A DNA stretch of 64,000 nucleotides from Adiantum capillus-veneris (taxonomy: Eukaryota > Streptophyta > Polypodiopsida > Polypodiales > Pteridaceae). The notes under the pieces are model-generated. The model made no database searches, was not told where the DNA came from, and saw nothing but the letters and a program-made list of their open reading frames with translations. How positions within the stretch are numbered: the first letter of the stretch is position 1; each line of letters opens with the position of its first letter. The position numbers and the translations under genes were made by a program. Location: NCBI GenBank assembly GCA_014529385.2, contig CM043956.1, positions 87,097,721-87,161,720 on the forward strand. The letters run 5' to 3'. This document shows positions 63,434 to 64,000 of this stretch, in pieces.

Positions 63434-64000
63434 ATTTAATTACCTTGGCAAGAACAACTTTAAGGCCAAAATCCCCATTAAGGGGAATGTTTTCGTAACA
63501 TTGTGTAATGTCAGCGGTAAAGATGTGGAAGATATGTTGAGAAAAGTTAAGTGATACCTCCGTAGAGTTTTTAGTAAGCCAAAAGGGGTTATACTAGACA
63601 TGTAAGAAGTCTTGGCAGATTTTCTGTTTAGTGGCACAAATAAGCTCAAATTCAGATAAAATAAGGTCAATGCAAAAAGTAATATCCTTGGTGATATCGA
63701 TAAAGATACAATTGAAGGCATCAAATATCCACCTGAATTTATGCTTATGGATTTTATAAGTGGAAAAAAGCACTAGAAGCTTATTGTTCAGCACAGAATA
63801 GCCAGGCAGCCCTAAGTGATTAGCAATTTTATTGGAAATAGTTTGAGGTGTAGCATTAATATGACAGAAATCCTTACCAGATACATGAGCGGCTTTCCAA
63901 GCAAGGTATTTTCAAACAATAGTGGGACAGTTAGAGCTTTTGTCGAGCCCAACAACAAACCATTTATCAGAGATCTTTTGAAAATCAGGAGTTAGCTGTG
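63434..64000 (-). pseudogene. Reverse transcriptase fragment, possibly Penelope-like
   Basis: On the minus strand, reading from 64000, the frame gives D-K-W-F-V-V-G-L-D-K-S, a stop near 63913, then K-D-F-C-H-I-N, L-L-V-L-F-S-T-Y-K-I-H-K-H-K-F-R-W-I and F-I-D-I-T-K-D-I. V-V-x-D-K and Y-K-x-H-K-x-K-x-R resemble early RT motifs of Penelope-like elements. The active-site Tyr-x-Asp-Asp is not seen because the similarity fades near 63600. It joins copy 2 of the transposase-like segment without a gap. It could be another RT type. Confidence 0.35.

Overview
The window is transposon-dense nuclear DNA of a land plant. The evidence is LTR retroelements with plant-type initiator-tRNA primer sites, a Tat-type Ty3/gypsy polyprotein with a second RNase H, Athila-like zinc knuckles, and one plant-type organelle-targeted RRM protein. 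The very long (CT)n arrays and the mix of families would suit a large genome such as that of a homosporous fern, but this is inference; nothing in the sequence names a species.

Layout. (1) 1-14153: LTR retroelement 'A', plus strand, with its 5' LTR outside the window. It has a 2.6-kb leader carrying a 24-bp palindrome repeated eight times, a split first ORF, a gag tail, a retropepsin-like domain, a basic ORF with repeated YY-x-G / W-L-P-K motifs, a PPT and a 1066-bp 3' LTR. No reverse transcriptase or integrase is visible in it. A 2.6-kb non-autonomous LTR element (3255-5874, minus strand, TSD TCGTG) is inserted in its first ORF. (2) 14154 to about 16.5 kb: a decayed gypsy fragment 'B' (integrase with two zinc-binding modules in a row, then a retropepsin-like domain), interrupted by A. 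(3) 17283-27130: complete gypsy element 'C', minus strand, LTRs of about 1.5 kb, TSD GCACT, gag and pol in one frame split by a single UAG. (4) 29271-33805: a decayed DDE-type transposase-like gene (minus); most of it is copied again at 59992-63433. (5) 37.8-44 kb: a microsatellite-rich stretch holding the only likely host gene, an intact RRM protein (39285-39776, minus), and a tRNA-like SINE head. (6) 45278 to about 57.9 kb: decayed gypsy element 'G', plus strand, whose gag is split by a TTAA-flanked MITE-like element (46962-48301) and by a 2.6-kb non-autonomous LTR element (48658-51288, TSD CAATT). (7) 63434-64000: a fragment that may be a Penelope-like reverse transcriptase.

The observation I rate highest: in B and G a retropepsin-like domain lies downstream of integrase and is followed by W-x-P-K motifs. 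In G no protease is seen at the usual place before RT. Element A carries the same protease plus W-x-P-K module with no RT/IN block. This suggests a gypsy lineage with a relocated (or second) protease and an undescribed C-terminal module, and A as a derivative that lost RT-RNaseH-IN. All assignments are by reading motifs; no alignments or searches were run.
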